Positions 49,882-59,674 of a stretch of DNA of 64,000 nt are shown piece by piece. The notes below the pieces were generated by a model. That model did no database searches, was not told the origin of the DNA, and worked only from the letters and a program-made list of their open reading frames with translations. A program made the translations under genes and the position numbers. Every line of letters begins with the position of its first letter. The stretch's first letter is position 1. The stretch is taken from NCBI GenBank assembly GCA_001970955.1, contig MPUH01000065.1, forward strand, positions 60,171-124,170. Direction: 5' to 3'. Source of the DNA: Stentor coeruleus. Its lineage: Eukaryota; Ciliophora; Heterotrichea; Heterotrichida; Stentoridae.

Positions 49882-52674
49882 CTAGTTAATTGCTAAAAAT
49901 GATGGAGATGACACTGCTGCAGTTTCGTCAGTTGCTTCTGTAGACTCGGTACTTTCTTCAGCTACTTCTTCAATGGTATCAGTCTCTTCAGTATTATCGG
50001 CCACTTCAGCTTCTTCTTCAGTATTATCAACTACCTCAGCTTCTTCTTCAGTATTATCAACTACTTCAGCTTCTTCTTCAGTATTATCAACTACCTCAGC
50101 TTCTTCTTCAGTATTATCAACTACTTCAGCTTCTTCTTCAGTATTATCAACTACCTCAGCTTCTTCTTCAGTATTATCAACTACTTCAGCTTCTTCTTCA
50201 GTATTATCAACTACCTCAGCTTCTTCTTCAGTATTATCAACTACTTCAGCTTCTTCTTCAGTATTATCAACTACCTCAGCTTCTTCTTCAGTATTATCAA
50301 CTACTTCAGCTTCTTCTTCAGTATTATCAACTACCTCAGCTTCTTCTTCAGTATTATCAACTACTTCAGCTTCTTCTTCAGTATTATCAACTACCTCAGC
50401 TTCTTCTTCAGTATTATCAACTACTTCAGCTTCTTCTTCAGTATTATCAACTACCTCAGCTTCTTCTTCAGTATTATCAACTACTTCAGCTTCTTCTTCA
50501 GTATTATCAACTACCTCAGCTTCTTCTTCAGTATTATCAACTACTTCAGCTTCTTCTTCAGTATTATCAACTACCTCAGCTTCTTCTTCAGTATTATCAA
50601 CTACTTCAGCTTCTTCTTCAGTATTATCAACCACTTCAGCTTCTTCTTCAGTATTATCAACTACTTCAGCTTCTTCTTCAGTTTCGCCTGCAGCTTCCTC
50701 CAATCCAGGATCATCAGAGAAATCTTCTGAAGTGCTTTCACTTTCTTCAGTCTCCTCCTCTTCACTAGTATTTCCTCCAGCTTCCATATCAGTATCAACC
50801 TCTTTAATTCCTGGTTCATTTATCCTATCTGGTGCTTCAGCAACATAATCCTCTTCCAAAGTTGGCATATCTTCAGCAGAAGTTGATTCACCCAAAGTGC
50901 TAGTAAAAAGTTCAAGTTCATCAGCAGGGGGAATTTCCTCATCTAAAGTAACAGAAAGTTCTTCCCTAATAATCTTAGCATAATACTTAAATTCTTCAAT
51001 CCCATTTTCATCAAGCTCAATTCCTCCTATAACAATTTTATCATCACTTTCAAAAGACATTTGTAACTCATTGATCTCCATTTCCAAATCATAAAAGTCT
51101 GATATTGTCATTGATCCATTAAAAGATACAAAAATATTATGAATATCATTGATTTCATTAGTTTCCATCTCTTGTTCTTTCATACTGTTGTACATGGCAA
51201 TAAGTTCATCAATTAAAACTAAAATTTCATCTTTATCAAAAGTTTCTCCCCATAAATCAACAGTTTCTCCTTCATCCATAACTTCAGGGAGTAATTGCAT
51301 ATCTTCAACTAGATTTTGTAAATCAAAAGCACTCAAGGTCTCAAGATCAGATTCATTGATAAGTTCTTCAAGTTTCTGCATAAGTTGGTTTTCTGTATTT
51401 TCATTAGCTTCATTTAATTGATCAATAAGCCCTTGCTTATCAAAAGATATATCATCTAAGACTACAACATCATCATCGTCCATATAGCCAATTAGATCTT
51501 CTATTGCTTCAAGACCTTCAATCTGGTCATCAGCATCTAGTTCTGGGTCAGTGAAATCATCCATATACAAGTCATCAAGGTCAGCAATAGCAATTTGTAT
51601 GACAAACTGTTCTAGAGCTTCTTCATCTGCTTCTATAATAGCTTCAAGATCAGCACGAGTATATTCAATACCATTAAGAACAAAAACTTCACTTGGGTCA
51701 ATATCTAAAAGTTCTTGAAGCTCTTCGATTTCATCAATATAATCATCAGAAACTTCATTTAATTGCTGCAATTGAAATTCTGCATCTTCTTTATCAGCTT
51801 CTAAATCTTTTGTACTATCCATATCGTTGACTATAGCTAAATTCTCGCTCATCCAAGCTTCAAGTTCATTAATATTATACTCTTCATTATCAATAATAAC
51901 CACATCTTCTAATTCTAACTGATGTGTGAGCTCTAATATTATATCAGCTTGCTCTTCTAAAGTATCCTCCTCATTATTACCTTGTACTTTACCAACTAGA
52001 TCAGCTAACATATTTTCTAACGATTGATCTTGTGAAGATTTAGCGACTTCAATATCTTCATAAAGTCTATCTTTAGTATATATTTTCCCTTCAATTGTCA
52101 CTGAATGAGTCGGTTCCATTTCATCAGCTAAATCTTCAGCTTCTGATATCCCATCTCCAAACTGCACAAGGTCATTAGAATTTTCCATATCATCAAGGAC
52201 TTCATTAAGTTCAGCTAATTCTTCATCAGTCTTCCTAAGCTCATAATATTCTTTCATCTCTTCAATGTAAATTTGTAAGCTTGTAACATCATAAACTATA
52301 GAGTTAATCTCAACAGTCTCGAAATTTTCCAAATACTGAAGCTGGAGTTCATAATACTCAATAGTCTCTTCTAATTCTTCCAAATCAGCTAATTCTTGTA
52401 TGTTAACAGCATCCATATTTTCTTCCGCCTCATCTATCCAATCATCTAAATCTTCCATTTCTTCATCATCACCTTCTTCTATGACTTCAAAGTCTATAGG
52501 ACTATCCCCTTCCAAGTCAGTAATCATAAGTTCTTCATCATTTTCTTCAGTAGAACTGCTATCTTCAGTTTCTAAAACAAGGTCTTCTGTAATATCATCT
52601 GTAGTGTCTAGGCCTTCAGAAGCACATAGAGTCACAGATAATGATAATAGCAAAAGGTACTTTATAGCTCTCAT
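49882..52674 (-). CDS. Secreted acidic protein with seven diverged modules and a decapeptide repeat tail
   Basis: 930 residues with a signal peptide (MRAIKYLLLLSLSVTLCA). Residues ~20-110 are Asp/Glu-rich. Then come seven diverged modules whose cores sit near residues 120, 191, 258, 330, 403, 471 and 546 (67-75 residue spacing). Each has a short beta-like phrase such as VEINSIVYDVTSL, VTIEGKIYTKDRL, VVIIDNEEYNINEL, VFVLNGIEYTRADL, VVVLDDISFDKQGL, TVDLWGETFDKDEI or KIVIGGIELDENGI, followed by an acidic helix. A Ser/Glu linker leads to 23 copies of NTEEEAEVVD. The tail ends in a Ser/Thr-rich segment with no membrane anchor. Net charge is extremely negative, so calcium binding or a matrix role is possible, but unproven. 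Stop TAA. Confidence 0.85.
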   Translation of the reverse strand: MRAIKYLLLLSLSVTLCASEGLDTTDDITEDLVLETEDSSSTEENDEELMITDLEGDSPIDFEVIEEGDDEEMEDLDDWIDEAEENMDAVNIQELADLEELEETIEYYELQLQYLENFETVEINSIVYDVTSLQIYIEEMKEYYELRKTDEELAELNEVLDDMENSNDLVQFGDGISEAEDLADEMEPTHSVTIEGKIYTKDRLYEDIEVAKSSQDQSLENMLADLVGKVQGNNEEDTLEEQADIILELTHQLELEDVVIIDNEEYNINELEAWMSENLAIVNDMDSTKDLEADKEDAEFQLQQLNEVSDDYIDEIEELQELLDIDPSEVFVLNGIEYTRADLEAIIEADEEALEQFVIQIAIADLDDLYMDDFTDPELDADDQIEGLEAIEDLIGYMDDDDVVVLDDISFDKQGLIDQLNEANENTENQLMQKLEELINESDLETLSAFDLQNLVEDMQLLPEVMDEGETVDLWGETFDKDEILVLIDELIAMYNSMKEQEMETNEINDIHNIFVSFNGSMTISDFYDLEMEINELQMSFESDDKIVIGGIELDENGIEEFKYYAKIIREELSVTLDEEIPPADELELFTSTLGESTSAEDMPTLEEDYVAEAPDRINEPGIKEVDTDMEAGGNTSEEEETEESESTSEDFSDDPGLEEAAGETEEEAEVVDNTEEEAEVVDNTEEEAEVVDNTEEEAEVVDNTEEEAEVVDNTEEEAEVVDNTEEEAEVVDNTEEEAEVVDNTEEEAEVVDNTEEEAEVVDNTEEEAEVVDNTEEEAEVVDNTEEEAEVVDNTEEEAEVVDNTEEEAEVVDNTEEEAEVVDNTEEEAEVVDNTEEEAEVVDNTEEEAEVVDNTEEEAEVVDNTEEEAEVVDNTEEEAEVVDNTEEEAEVADNTEETDTIEEVAEESTESTEATDETAAVSSPSFLAIN
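49991..50680. repeat. Coding tandem repeat, 30-bp unit x 23, with 60-bp higher-order period
   Basis: 23 exact-length 30-bp units encode NTEEEAEVVD on the minus strand. From 50021 to 50620 the units alternate strictly between ctacctcagc and ctacttcagc, a synonymous GAG/GAA Glu difference, giving ten 60-bp dimers; nine consecutive dimers look identical. Both ends carry a variant unit (ccacttcagc). Confidence 0.97.
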
Positions 52675-52799
52675 TATTATATAAACGGATATTAGTTTAA
52701 ATGTATTATGATTACTGATTAGGGTTTGTTTTCTATTAAAAAGTTAATTATTTTATGATTGAGAGTATGATATTGAAACCTAAGGTTACTGCGATTGCA

Positions 52800-53471
52800 T
52801 TATTCATATGGAGATGATTTCAAATTTATAAGCGAGCCTTTAACTTTGAAAAGACAGTGCTTCAAACGGCTAGTCACTCTTTCTGATCTTTTTTTATCTT
52901 CTTCAGAAGTTTTTGGGAATTTTTTCAATAGCTTTAAAGATGATTGAACTTTATAAGTGTTGAGATTGGTGTTATTGTAATACTCCTTAAGGAAATTATT
53001 GTTCTTTCGGATTTTGGTAATTTTATTCAGATCTTTAGTTAATTTATTTGCATCAAAGTCTCTTGCCCAAATTATAGGACTGTTTATAGTAGCTAAAATC
53101 CTTAAGGAATTATTTACTTTGAAAGGACTTTCACTATATTTTCTCAAAAGTGTATTTTTTTTTACTGTTGCTCCTGGAGTTTGAAAGATATCTGGAGTAA
53201 CACTAATCATTATATGTTTAACCTGTACATTTTCTAATAAGAATTGAGATGTAGAATCTTGTGTATGGTTACTAAGGTCTGCAATATTATAGGCTTTTTT
53301 GTGTTCCCGATCTATTGCATTTACTGAATAGCCTCTTATTACAGGGAGCTTGTATGGCACTTTGGCGATTTTCTTTTTAAAGCGGCTTTGACTGGTGGAA
53401 TGCATTTTTTTATTATGATATTTGGATGAGTTTTTTTCGTTGATCTGGTCTTTAGGTTGACTGATTTGCAT
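52800..53471 (-). CDS. Unrecognised basic protein
   Basis: 223 residues, Lys/Ser/Asn-rich. The N-terminus is polar and basic (NSSKYHNKKMHSTSQSRFKK); a more ordered core includes LLENVQVKHIMISVTPDIFQ and ATINSPIIWARDFDANKLTK; the end is SRLKHCLFKVKGSLINLKSS. No domain, signal peptide or membrane helix recognised. Real ATG and TAA; no introns. Like the genes at 34.1 and 38.8 kb it could be a ciliate-specific structural protein, but nothing shows it. Confidence 0.68.
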   Translation of the reverse strand: MQISQPKDQINEKNSSKYHNKKMHSTSQSRFKKKIAKVPYKLPVIRGYSVNAIDREHKKAYNIADLSNHTQDSTSQFLLENVQVKHIMISVTPDIFQTPGATVKKNTLLRKYSESPFKVNNSLRILATINSPIIWARDFDANKLTKDLNKITKIRKNNNFLKEYYNNTNLNTYKVQSSLKLLKKFPKTSEEDKKRSERVTSRLKHCLFKVKGSLINLKSSPYE

Positions 53472-54325
53472 TATGGAAAGATATAAGATAAGTTTAATAA
53501 AGCAATTCGGGAAAATTTACTTAAATAGGAAAAACAGGGTTTAGTTATCATCACGGTGAGGTTTCAAAAAAATTATATACTGCATTAGGAAAAGTTAATA
53601 GGTATTTTATGCTTAAAAACTAGAAACTCAAAGTATATGGTAAGTGTATATGCTTGGCCATGGACAAGAGAGTGATACTTATCTTATTATAATTAATACA
53701 TTGTACCAATAGAAAAGTATAATAGCCCCTGGTCCTTGGAAATCACGATATCGAAGCAATCCTAACAGATGAGGAAATTATAGACCACGACCTCAAGTAT
53801 CTTCTAAGTCTAGCATAAAAATCAATATTATCCCTAACGAACTTAGTAAACTACTATTACTAATTTACCAAAAAGGACAACTTTCTCTAATACTCTGGAC
53901 TATAACACAAACAATTGTAATCATCTAGAGTTCGGTTAGAAAAAAATCATGAAGATTAGATGAAATAGATCTCAACAATGATGATTTTAGATAGTAAAAA
54001 AGTTATTTCTGAGATAATATTTATGTATGCTCTTCATCCACTTGAAATTCATTGATTTACTGGGATTCAGCTTTAATTAGCAAGTAAAGGAAATTTTAGT
54101 TTGGGATGCAAAAGGAAAAAATTGTTAGACTGCTTATAGCATGTGAAAACTCAGTTCGATGTCTAAGTGCTTTGAATAACAAATCTGATATTATACTTTG
54201 GTAGTAAAAAGCTTATTTTGTTTTTTGGAATGAAAAGTTTGCCAGTTTGGTTTAGAGTCTTATGAATTAAATATATCATTAGCTTAGATAGAATAGATTT
54301 ATAAAATAAAATTACTTAGGATAAT
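53472..54325. other. Decayed region, 0.85 kb, with WD40-like relic
   Basis: Protein-like fragments with stops and shifts occur from about 53690, best seen at 54089-54204. No intact gene. Confidence 0.45.
54089..54204 (+). pseudogene. Possible WD40-repeat relic
   Basis: Two stretches separated by a frameshift: KEILVWDAKGKNC ending at TAG, then ENSVRCLSALNNKSDIIL. They fit the end of one WD40 blade (xIxVWD) followed by the start of the next (HxxSVRCL...SDII). No intact WD40 parent in the window. Confidence 0.35.
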
Positions 54326-55666
54326 CTAAAATAATTGAAGCAAATTCACCATTTTAAAAGTTTCTAAGCATAATGAAAATACATAATCTTTGCTATCAAT
54401 AAAGTAAGCTTTATTTTCACGAATAATTATTTGACTTTTTAAGCCAAAATGATCATAACTATTATCTATTTTCGTCCATGAGAATGAACTGCCTACTTTA
54501 GTTACAAAAAGCGTATTAGTGCAAAATAAAATAATATACTTCTCATTACAAACTAATGCATTCATTATATATGATCTATAGTAATAGTCTAAGCTATACT
54601 GCAAATATATATCTTCAGTAGTTTTATAGCTCAACAGATAACGTTTTCCATTAAAATCTGACCCTAAAACTAAAATTTCATTTTCCTTTCATAGCATAGG
54701 AGAAGTGCAAGTTAATTCAGCACACATAGGTGATATATTTTTCCAATTTCGATTTACAAGGTTAAATTGATGGCAGTCATTTAACAATTTACTTTCACTG
54801 CATCGTCCTCCAAAAATATAAATACTACTATTGAGTAGCAATGGTTGAGCTTCACTTCTATTTATTCCATTTGGTAAAACTATAACATTATTATTTTCTG
54901 TATTAATTATAAAACAGCTGTCAAAAAATTGATTTAACAAAAATCCTAACTACCAAATACCTCCATGAATAAATACTTCATTTAAAGATAGTCTGCATAT
55001 TGAAAAATTAATCCCTTGATAATCTGGTATATCAATATCCTTCTTGATGTAAGTGAATGAATAAATATCAAAGTTGACAAATGTTTTTGAATTTTCAATA
55101 AAAGTATTTAAATATCTGTTTTGTTCTTTAGTATTTTCTAGATCAAACATTAAATTGAAGCTTTTTTCGATTTCTTTTTGCTGATCTAAAGTATTAAAAG
55201 ACCATTCTGTGCACTGAGAAAAAATAAATCCAAATATAATTTTAAATTCAGATTTTATATCTTCATAGCCAACTTTAGATGAAATCGTTTTATTATTAAA
55301 AAATGTTGGAATCTTACCACATCTTGCAAAATTATCAATCATATTTTTGCAATACTTTTCTATTTTTTTAATCGAATTAAGATTTTTTTTAAAAGACGTA
55401 ATTAGGTTGTACATAATTTGGTTGTAATCATTTATGGTTTTTACTTTAGTATCTTTAGCCCAATTTAAAAATTCTTGTAGTTTTGTTGTTAATTTCACCT
55501 TGTCAAATGAAATATTTTTTAAAACAGATTCACAACTATGTGTGCTGCTGCATTGCTCTAAATGACTTTGGCTGTGATAAGGACAGAAATAATAAATTTC
55601 ATCATTGCATTTAGCTAGAATTGAAGTGAAATTCTGGCAGTCAAGCCACGAACAAAATATCGACAT
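54326..55666 (-). CDS. B-box/kelch-like protein with one micro-intron and an in-frame TGA
   Basis: Exon 1 is 54961-55666; a 15-nt intron (gtatttggtagttag, 54946-54960) joins it to exon 2. Residues 1-47 form a Cys/His cluster resembling a B-box (CSWLDCQN, CNDEIYYFCPYHSQSH), then a coiled coil (~60-190), then kelch-type blades (INFSICRLSLNEVFIHGG, LLNSSIYIFGGRCSESKLLN, KENEILVLGSDFNG). The frame stops at TGA (54689-54691), giving 320 residues, but continues in frame to 54326 with clearly homologous blade sequence (MNALVCNEKYIILFCTNTLF), giving 441 residues if read through. Nonsense mutation is the simplest reading, supported by a decayed sister copy lying upstream. Confidence 0.7.
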
Positions 55667-55789
55667 ATATATTTATAGATATTTTTTATTTACGCTTTGT
55701 AGACAAAGCTATAAAAATATTTTAAGAATCTTTTCCTGAAAGTATAAAAATTAATAACAAGCGTTAAAATCAACGATAACAAAGATTTG

Positions 55790-56240
55790 ATTATGCTCTA
55801 TTTTTTAGTAATGCTTCTATTTGATAAGCTTCCAAGCAAAAGGTATTTATATTATTATTGCCGCCAACAAAATATGCTTTCATTTCCCTAACAGTTACTT
55901 TACTAATAATATTATAGCAAGAATATTTCTCTTCTAATTATTCATTAGAAAACTTCAACTATTTAGCTAAAACAAAATATTTGTTGATAATAATATTAGA
56001 AACCCGAACTAGTAAATTCATATAGTAATTGCATCTATAATCTAAGTTGAAATAAATAAAAATATTCAATAGCGTTATAACTAAAAGACAGCATCTTCAA
56101 CTTGAGTCTGGCCCTACAACTAAAATCTCATTTTTCTCGGAATGTGACAAATAGAATTAATTACTAATAAGTCAGCTAGCATTTTTCAAGTTTTGACTTG
56201 CTAGATTAAGTGAAGACATTTAAATATATTTCATAATCAC
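55790..56240 (-). pseudogene. Decayed tandem copy of the kelch-like gene (C-terminal part)
   Basis: The minus strand encodes REMKAYFVGGNNNINTFCLE and, further upstream in its order, SEKNEILVVGPDSS. These match the intact gene's RENKAYFIDSKDYVFSLCLE and KENEILVLGSDFNG, in the same order. DNA blocks such as actaaaatctcattttt are shared. At the position of the neighbour's TGA this copy has a Ser codon. Stops and shifts abound. Confidence 0.7.
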
Positions 56241-58839
56241 TTATATATCAAATCTATGATAGTTTATTTTATGCAATTTAATAGTATGCATTTGCATTAG
56301 CTTTCTAAGACTTATAAAGAGTACGAGATAAATATATTGATTTAGGAGGAATAGATAAAGAGAAAAGGTTAATGATATTGAAGAAAACATAAAGGGAAAA
56401 GCTTAAATGAAGAAAATTTAGAATTAAATTACTAGGATACGCTATAACAATAAAAGTTTCTTAATAATAACTATTTCCCTTTGTTAAGCAAAAATATAAC
56501 GAGTCTTTGATTTCCTTAAGTTTTATAATTAAATTTACTTGAAGCCTTTTAATAAATTCATTTCTATATATGTCTATGAATCCAAGATTAAGGCCATATT
56601 GACTTATTACCAAATATAAAAGTACTTTCACGCTGTAAAATAGTATTTTATTGAATTTTTAATCGTAAAAGTGCAATGATTCTTGATTGCTTCAGTGATG
56701 TAGATTTACATTCTAAAACGACTTAAGTTAAAAACTTTTGATTGTAGTTACAGATTATTTTTATGCCACCCTAAACTATTAAAACTTTTTTTATTTTGTC
56801 AATCATTCAATCATTTTTTGATTATCAGATGAAATATCTTTTAATAAAAACTTATAATTGTAATTTGAAATGGTTTAGCAGTGACTAGCACAAGAAATTA
56901 AGCTTTAACCATTAAATTTGATGAGAATGAAAGTGGAAGTTTAGCAATCAATGTAAAAGCATCTGATTGGCATTTTATTTAAATTTCTTATGCATTGCAA
57001 ATATAAAATAAAATTTGAGTTATTAAATTCTGTGTATATAATTAGTAATTAAAAATCTTGCATGATTGCTATCTATAAAGCTTAGTGATTATTAATAATG
57101 TGACATGGGTGCAAATTTCTCTTTGCTTTATAATAAGTTTTCTTATTGACAAACCCATATATAAATCTTAGTCTATTTTTACAAAAATATTTTCGATTTT
57201 TCTTGATTAAAATCTTTCCACTAAGAATTTTCATTCTAAACAGTATATGCCAATAAAATCTAGTTTTCAAATACAAAAAAATCAATTTTATACCGTAAAT
57301 ATACCAAATGTAGATTTCCAATAAAGTCCAAAAATAATTAATTTCAAGGTGAAAATCTTTTATTAGACAGCATCATGTTGTAACTTAAGCATTTTATTCA
57401 ATAAGAAAACTTTAAAGGTAACAGAAATAAAATTATTTGAAAAAAGCACAAGGTATTTTAATAAAAAGTGGGAATATCATATTCAAAGTATTCTATAATA
57501 AAAACACATTTATCCATTTAAAGATATATAATTCCTACAATTTTCGCATTTTTTTAGGGAATTATAAGGATATAAAATATATCTTTATGCATTCTTAATA
57601 TATAATTATAGGATTATTAGCTAGATTTCATAAATAATTGTAGGATATTTAGTTAATATCTTAATAGAATTTTAGCTAGATTTCATATGCAATTGTAGGA
57701 TATTTAATTAATATCTTAATGAAATTTCAGCTAGATTTCATATATAATTGTAGGATATTTAGTTAATATCTTTATGAAATTTTATCTAGATTTCATTGAA
57801 AATTGTAGGATTATTAGTTAATATCTTTAAGGATTTTAGCTAGATTTCATTATTTATACAGGAAAGTTTTAATAATACACAATTCTTAAGCATAGATTAT
57901 CAAATGAAATATAATCATTGCTTAAATCAAATTTCTTTGCCATGAATCTTTAGAAATATTTTAGTTTTTTATGTTTAATATACACCTTCCAATATAATTT
58001 TTATTATAATTAATGGAAGCTAATCTTTTCATTAAAGTTTAAAAATAATTTCTATGCTTCTCTAATAAATTCTTTAAGATAATAAAGGGTTTAATTATTT
58101 GGAATAGTCCTTGGATATTTTTTTATATTCAGCAATTTTTACTATAAATTTTGTAAAGCCGACATTGGGAAGATATGAAATATATCTTTTCACTTTATTT
58201 ACTCTATAAATTCTTCAAAAATGTATATAAAATGGTTTAAATCTTATACCCGAGTTCCTTATTATAATTCAACAAGATTTCAAATTTATTTTATTTGAAG
58301 TAAACATTTAGAATTTTTCTAGTTAGTTAACCTAAATTAGAAGGTCTTCACCTTGCAATGAGATTAAAAGCTGAAAAAATAAAAAGTCTTATACTAAATT
58401 TTATACTCTTATATAAATACTTTAGGCATAGGATAATTTAAAAGTTAAGTTTTTCCAATTTCACTCATTCATGATCAATATTTCACTTAAGTTCTAAGAA
58501 ATAACTAATTCTAATCGATTTATGTAGTCAATAATCATATATTTGTATTTAAATATCAAGTTTATAAAGATATATGTTTATCTTTAAAATGGATTTTTAA
58601 TTATATTTTCTAGCAAACATCTTTCAATCAGCATTTCCTTATATCACATTCTTAAAGTCTTACAATCATAAATAAACTTCAAAATTCCTATGAACCTTAA
58701 TCCAAAATTTTAAAATCTAAACCAAAATTCTCTACAAAAAAAAAATTAAATACTCCAACCATAATATTCATAATTAAGCCTATCTTAACAACTTAAATCC
58801 CTAAACCTTAAAAAAACTAAATCTGCCTAACACCTTCCT
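56241..58839. other. Intergenic, 2.6 kb, with a 55-bp minisatellite
   Basis: No gene accepted; a 79-codon minus frame at 57082-57321 is Ile/Lys/Tyr-rich and unconvincing. The array at 57605-57870 is listed separately; 58640-58839 is C-rich (3' flank of the next minus gene). Confidence 0.5.
57605..57870. repeat. 55-bp minisatellite, about 4.5 copies
   Basis: Units marked aattgtaggatatttagtta begin at 57636, 57691, 57746 and 57801, an exact 55-bp period, with a degenerate partial unit before. Several substitutions distinguish the units, so this array is older than the two-copy duplications elsewhere. Confidence 0.9.
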
Positions 58840-59664
58840 TTAAAGTACATTATTCTCAACATAAATTCTATAAAATACACCTGCAAAAAAATAAGGATTC
58901 AATAATACAGGTATTAAATTTACAAACCCTACAATCATACTCAAATGCACAACAAAAACCCCTCTCTTATAAATTTTCGTTATATAATAATTTGGCACTT
59001 CTAATAAATAGCATAACGCTGCGACACACCAACATCCTAAACTTGACCCAGTAATCAAAAGTACATATCCTTGATAGCAATGTCTAAAAAACCCACACAT
59101 CATTCTCATATATTGATCATTAGATTTCTTAAAACTTTTAATAAATTTAGTATCTGCTTTTTGCAATGCAAGAAAACATGAAAGTGAAAACACTTGTCTT
59201 AGCCTAAAACTTGTAAAAAATCCTTTGATATTTACAGGAATACCATGAAAAGATCCTAACAAAGCACTTAGAATAATAGAATTAAACATGTTGAGTCCTA
59301 TAAGTATAAACGTTGCTAATAGGCAGTTTTGATATAAAATAGCATGGGAAAATGCTGTTAAAAGTAAAGTTGGATCAGATTTAGAGACTATATCCGGGGA
59401 TAAAGCTAAAGTGATTATATTCCCAGAATATGCTAAAAATGCTAGGGAAGTTGAAAATATTACAGCTAAATATGCTGATATATTAAATCTGATTCCTAGT
59501 AAATCCTCTAAGTCATAATCTGGGTGGTTTTTTTGATTTATAAACCCTGTGATTATATACAAGCTTATAGTAGCTTTAATAAAATACGAGTACTTTGTTT
59601 TTTCCAAAAAAGAAACCCATCTGGTTATCATTATGAGTAAGATTGTATATAAAACCTCATACAT
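58840..59664 (-). CDS. Multi-pass membrane protein, unrecognised
   Basis: 274 residues from the ATG at 59664; the frame opens at a TTG (59715) inside the divergent gene, which is not used. There are about six hydrophobic segments, including VLYTILLIMITRWVSFL, FSTSLAFLAYSGNIITLAL, LLATFILIGLNMFNSIILSA, VLLITGSSLGCWCVAALCYL and MIVGFVNLIPVLLNPYFFAG. HSMICY-like or transporter motifs are not seen. The loop KNHPDYDLEDLLGIRFN is acidic. Function unknown. Divergent from the TIP41 gene with 10 bp between start codons. Stop TAA. Confidence 0.75.
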   Translation of the reverse strand: MYEVLYTILLIMITRWVSFLEKTKYSYFIKATISLYIITGFINQKNHPDYDLEDLLGIRFNISAYLAVIFSTSLAFLAYSGNIITLALSPDIVSKSDPTLLLTAFSHAILYQNCLLATFILIGLNMFNSIILSALLGSFHGIPVNIKGFFTSFRLRQVFSLSCFLALQKADTKFIKSFKKSNDQYMRMMCGFFRHCYQGYVLLITGSSLGCWCVAALCYLLEVPNYYITKIYKRGVFVVHLSMIVGFVNLIPVLLNPYFFAGVFYRIYVENNVL

Positions 59665-59674
59665 GATATTATAA
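59665..59674. promoter_or_regulatory. 10-bp gap between divergent start codons
   Basis: Sequence attataaatg-type context: the minus ATG ends at 59664 and the plus ATG begins at 59675. Any 5' leader of either mRNA must overlap the other gene's coding region. Confidence 0.55.

Noticed and set aside
49973-50848. Ser/Thr/Ala-rich 291-codon frame opposite the acidic-protein gene
   Set aside because: It is the shadow of the 30-bp repeat read on the plus strand; the minus frame has a signal peptide and extends far outside the repeat.
57082-57321. 79-codon minus-strand open frame
   Set aside because: Extremely Ile/Lys/Tyr-rich, within a gene-free region; not distinguishable from AT-rich noise.
57605-57870. 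Possible CRISPR array
   Set aside because: The 55-bp units are contiguous with no unique spacers, and the sequence is eukaryotic.
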